From Flavobacteriales bacterium (lineage in GTDB: Bacteria; Bacteroidota; Bacteroidia; Flavobacteriales; Flavobacteriaceae), in contig WTIY01000114.1 of NCBI GenBank assembly GCA_011525065.1, positions 1 to 7,899 on the forward strand: a stretch of 7,899 nucleotides of DNA, in the 5' to 3' direction. The notes beneath the pieces were generated by a model. That model was not told where the DNA came from, did not search any database, and was given only the letters and a program-made list of their open reading frames with translations. A program made the translations under genes and the position numbers. How positions within the stretch are numbered: position 1 is the stretch's first letter; every line of letters starts with the position of its first letter. Positions 7,094-7,899 of the stretch are shown piece by piece.

Positions 7094-7116
7094 CAGACTG
7101 GGATTGAGCTCTAGAC

Positions 7117-7145
7117 CAAAGATATAAAAACATCACTTATGACAA
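7117..7145 (-). promoter_or_regulatory. Candidate Bacteroidota promoter of the outer-membrane protein gene
   Basis: On the minus strand a TTG (7145-7143) is followed after 18 bases by TATCTTTG (7124-7117), matching the flavobacterial pattern TTG-N17-23-TAnnTTTG. It ends 23 bases before the ATG at 7093, giving an expected leader of about 16 bases. Confidence 0.55.
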
Positions 7146-7204
7146 TGTCGGTCAAAACTCGACTGTTTTTACAAAAAAATGTGCAGAGATCAGCAGAAGT
7201 GATT

Positions 7205-7212
7205 TATATTTG
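7205..7212 (+). promoter_or_regulatory. Candidate -7 box (TATATTTG) for glutamate dehydrogenase
   Basis: TATATTTG matches TAnnTTTG exactly and is the only such match on the + strand between the two divergent genes. No clear TTG sits 17-23 bases upstream. If used, it would start a leader of roughly 115 bases that contains the inverted repeat at 7236-7294. Confidence 0.4.
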
Positions 7213-7235
7213 CATAAACCAAAAATTAAACAACC

Positions 7236-7294
7236 GATTTTTGACAATTTCGCAAAAACAGCCTTGAAAAATCAAGATTGATTGTCAAATAATC
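7236..7294. repeat. Bulged inverted repeat with an inner hairpin upstream of gdhA
   Basis: GATTTTTGACAAT (7236-7248) pairs with ATTGTCAAATAATC (7281-7294): nine continuous pairs, a single bulged T at 7290, then four more pairs. Inside, CTTGA (7263-7267) and TCAAG (7272-7276) form a 5-bp stem with an AAAA loop. No T run follows, so it is not a standard terminator. It could be an operator dyad or an RNA structure in the leader. The pairing is seen directly; any function is inference. Confidence 0.5.
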
Positions 7295-7333
7295 AAAACT
7301 TCATAGCGATTACCTAATTCTAATTCTTTTTTT

Positions 7334-7899
7334 GTGAAACAATCGATTCAAGATTTTATTTCGCGCATCGCAGAAAGAAATCCTAATGAGCCTGAATTCA
7401 TGCAGGCGGTGACTGAGGTGGCCGAGACGGTCATCCCATTTATTGAAGCCAATCCCAAATACCAAGGCCATCAATTATTGGAGCGCATGGTCGAGCCCGA
7501 GAGAACCATAATTTTTCGTGTTCCATGGACCGATGATCAAGGTAAAATTCAGGTTAATCGAGGCTATCGGGTTCAATTCAATTCTGCCATCGGACCCTAT
7601 AAAGGGGGCTTGAGATTTCACCCCACAGTTAATTTGAGCATATTAAAGTTCTTAGGCTTTGAGCAAATGTTTAAAAACAGCTTGACGACTTTGCCCTTGG
7701 GCGGCGGAAAGGGAGGAAGTGATTTTGACCCTAAAGGAAAGTCTGATGCTGAAGTCATGCGGTTTTGCCAAAGCTTTATGACTGAGCTTGCGCGCCATAT
7801 CGGCCGAAATACCGATGTCCCTGCTGGTGACATTGGGGTAGGAAGTCGTGAAATCGGTTACTTGTTCGGACAGTACAAGCGCCTTCGTAACGAGTTTAC
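7334..7899 (+). CDS. gdhA: NADP-type glutamate dehydrogenase, N-terminal part (3' truncated by window)
   Basis: The first 188 residues of a hexameric glutamate dehydrogenase that interconverts 2-oxoglutarate plus ammonium and glutamate in the cytoplasm. It follows E. coli GdhA closely with a 2-residue offset: NPKYQGHQLLERMVEPER, VQFNSAIGPYKGGLRFHP, NLSILKFLGFEQMFKN and LPLGGGKGGSDFDPKGKSDA. Substrate and catalytic positions are present: Lys90, Lys114, Lys126 (in GGGKGG) and Asp166 (in PAGDIGVG), equivalent to E. coli Lys92, Lys116, Lys128 and Asp168. The start is GTG at 7334. An in-frame TAG at 7304-7306 blocks any longer frame and no ATG lies between; the first internal ATG (codon 23) would remove a conserved helix. 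The nucleotide-binding domain lies beyond the window. NADP preference is inferred from similarity to E. coli GdhA. The upstream region has a candidate -7 box and an inverted repeat. Confidence 0.95.
   Translation, partial: MKQSIQDFISRIAERNPNEPEFMQAVTEVAETVIPFIEANPKYQGHQLLERMVEPERTIIFRVPWTDDQGKIQVNRGYRVQFNSAIGPYKGGLRFHPTVNLSILKFLGFEQMFKNSLTTLPLGGGKGGSDFDPKGKSDAEVMRFCQSFMTELARHIGRNTDVPAGDIGVGSREIGYLFGQYKRLRNEF

Noticed and set aside
7618..7833. An open frame antisense to gdhA.
   Set aside because: The + strand there encodes the conserved GdhA core; the antisense product shows no family features.

Overview
The window looks like an ordinary chromosomal stretch of a Bacteroidota genome, most likely class Flavobacteriia. 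Three things suggest this. There are few Shine-Dalgarno-like sites. Several gene starts are preceded by the Bacteroidota -7 box TAnnTTTG. The gene set includes a flavobacterial-type THC0290_0291-like outer-membrane protein, a YheT-type hydrolase and an azurin lipoprotein. No transposase, integrase, CRISPR array, tRNA or rRNA was seen.

Layout. Positions 1-1654 (+) hold the C-terminal part of a GMC-family FAD oxidoreductase, cut by the window start. It is coupled by a TGATG stop/start overlap to a Tat-exported gluconate 2-dehydrogenase subunit 3-like lipoprotein, so the pair probably forms one periplasmic dehydrogenase. A 13-bp hairpin with A and T runs on its two sides (1676-1713) can terminate both this unit and the convergent minus-strand unit. 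That minus-strand unit (5052 down to 1729) is a compact five-gene cluster in the order: small lipoprotein, ArsC/Spx-like protein, EamA (DMT) transporter, YheT-like alpha/beta hydrolase, azurin lipoprotein. Spacings are short or overlapping, though an internal promoter may precede the hydrolase. Divergent from it, 5109-6248 (+) encodes a PLP enzyme of the cystathionine gamma-synthase/lyase family. Its stop codon overlaps that of the convergent THC0290_0291-like protein (7093-6245, -). A 240-bp divergent intergenic region with promoter-like boxes and a bulged inverted repeat then leads to an NADP-type glutamate dehydrogenase (GTG start at 7334), which runs off the window end.

Functionally this is a mix of periplasmic redox (GMC dehydrogenase, azurin), amino-acid metabolism (trans-sulfuration, ammonium assimilation) and envelope or housekeeping proteins. 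I see no convincing previously undescribed multi-gene system. The best leads are the structured leader upstream of gdhA, the pairing of gdhA with the outer-membrane protein, and the nearby but convergent dehydrogenase and cupredoxin genes. No stretch longer than 300 bases lacks a gene.
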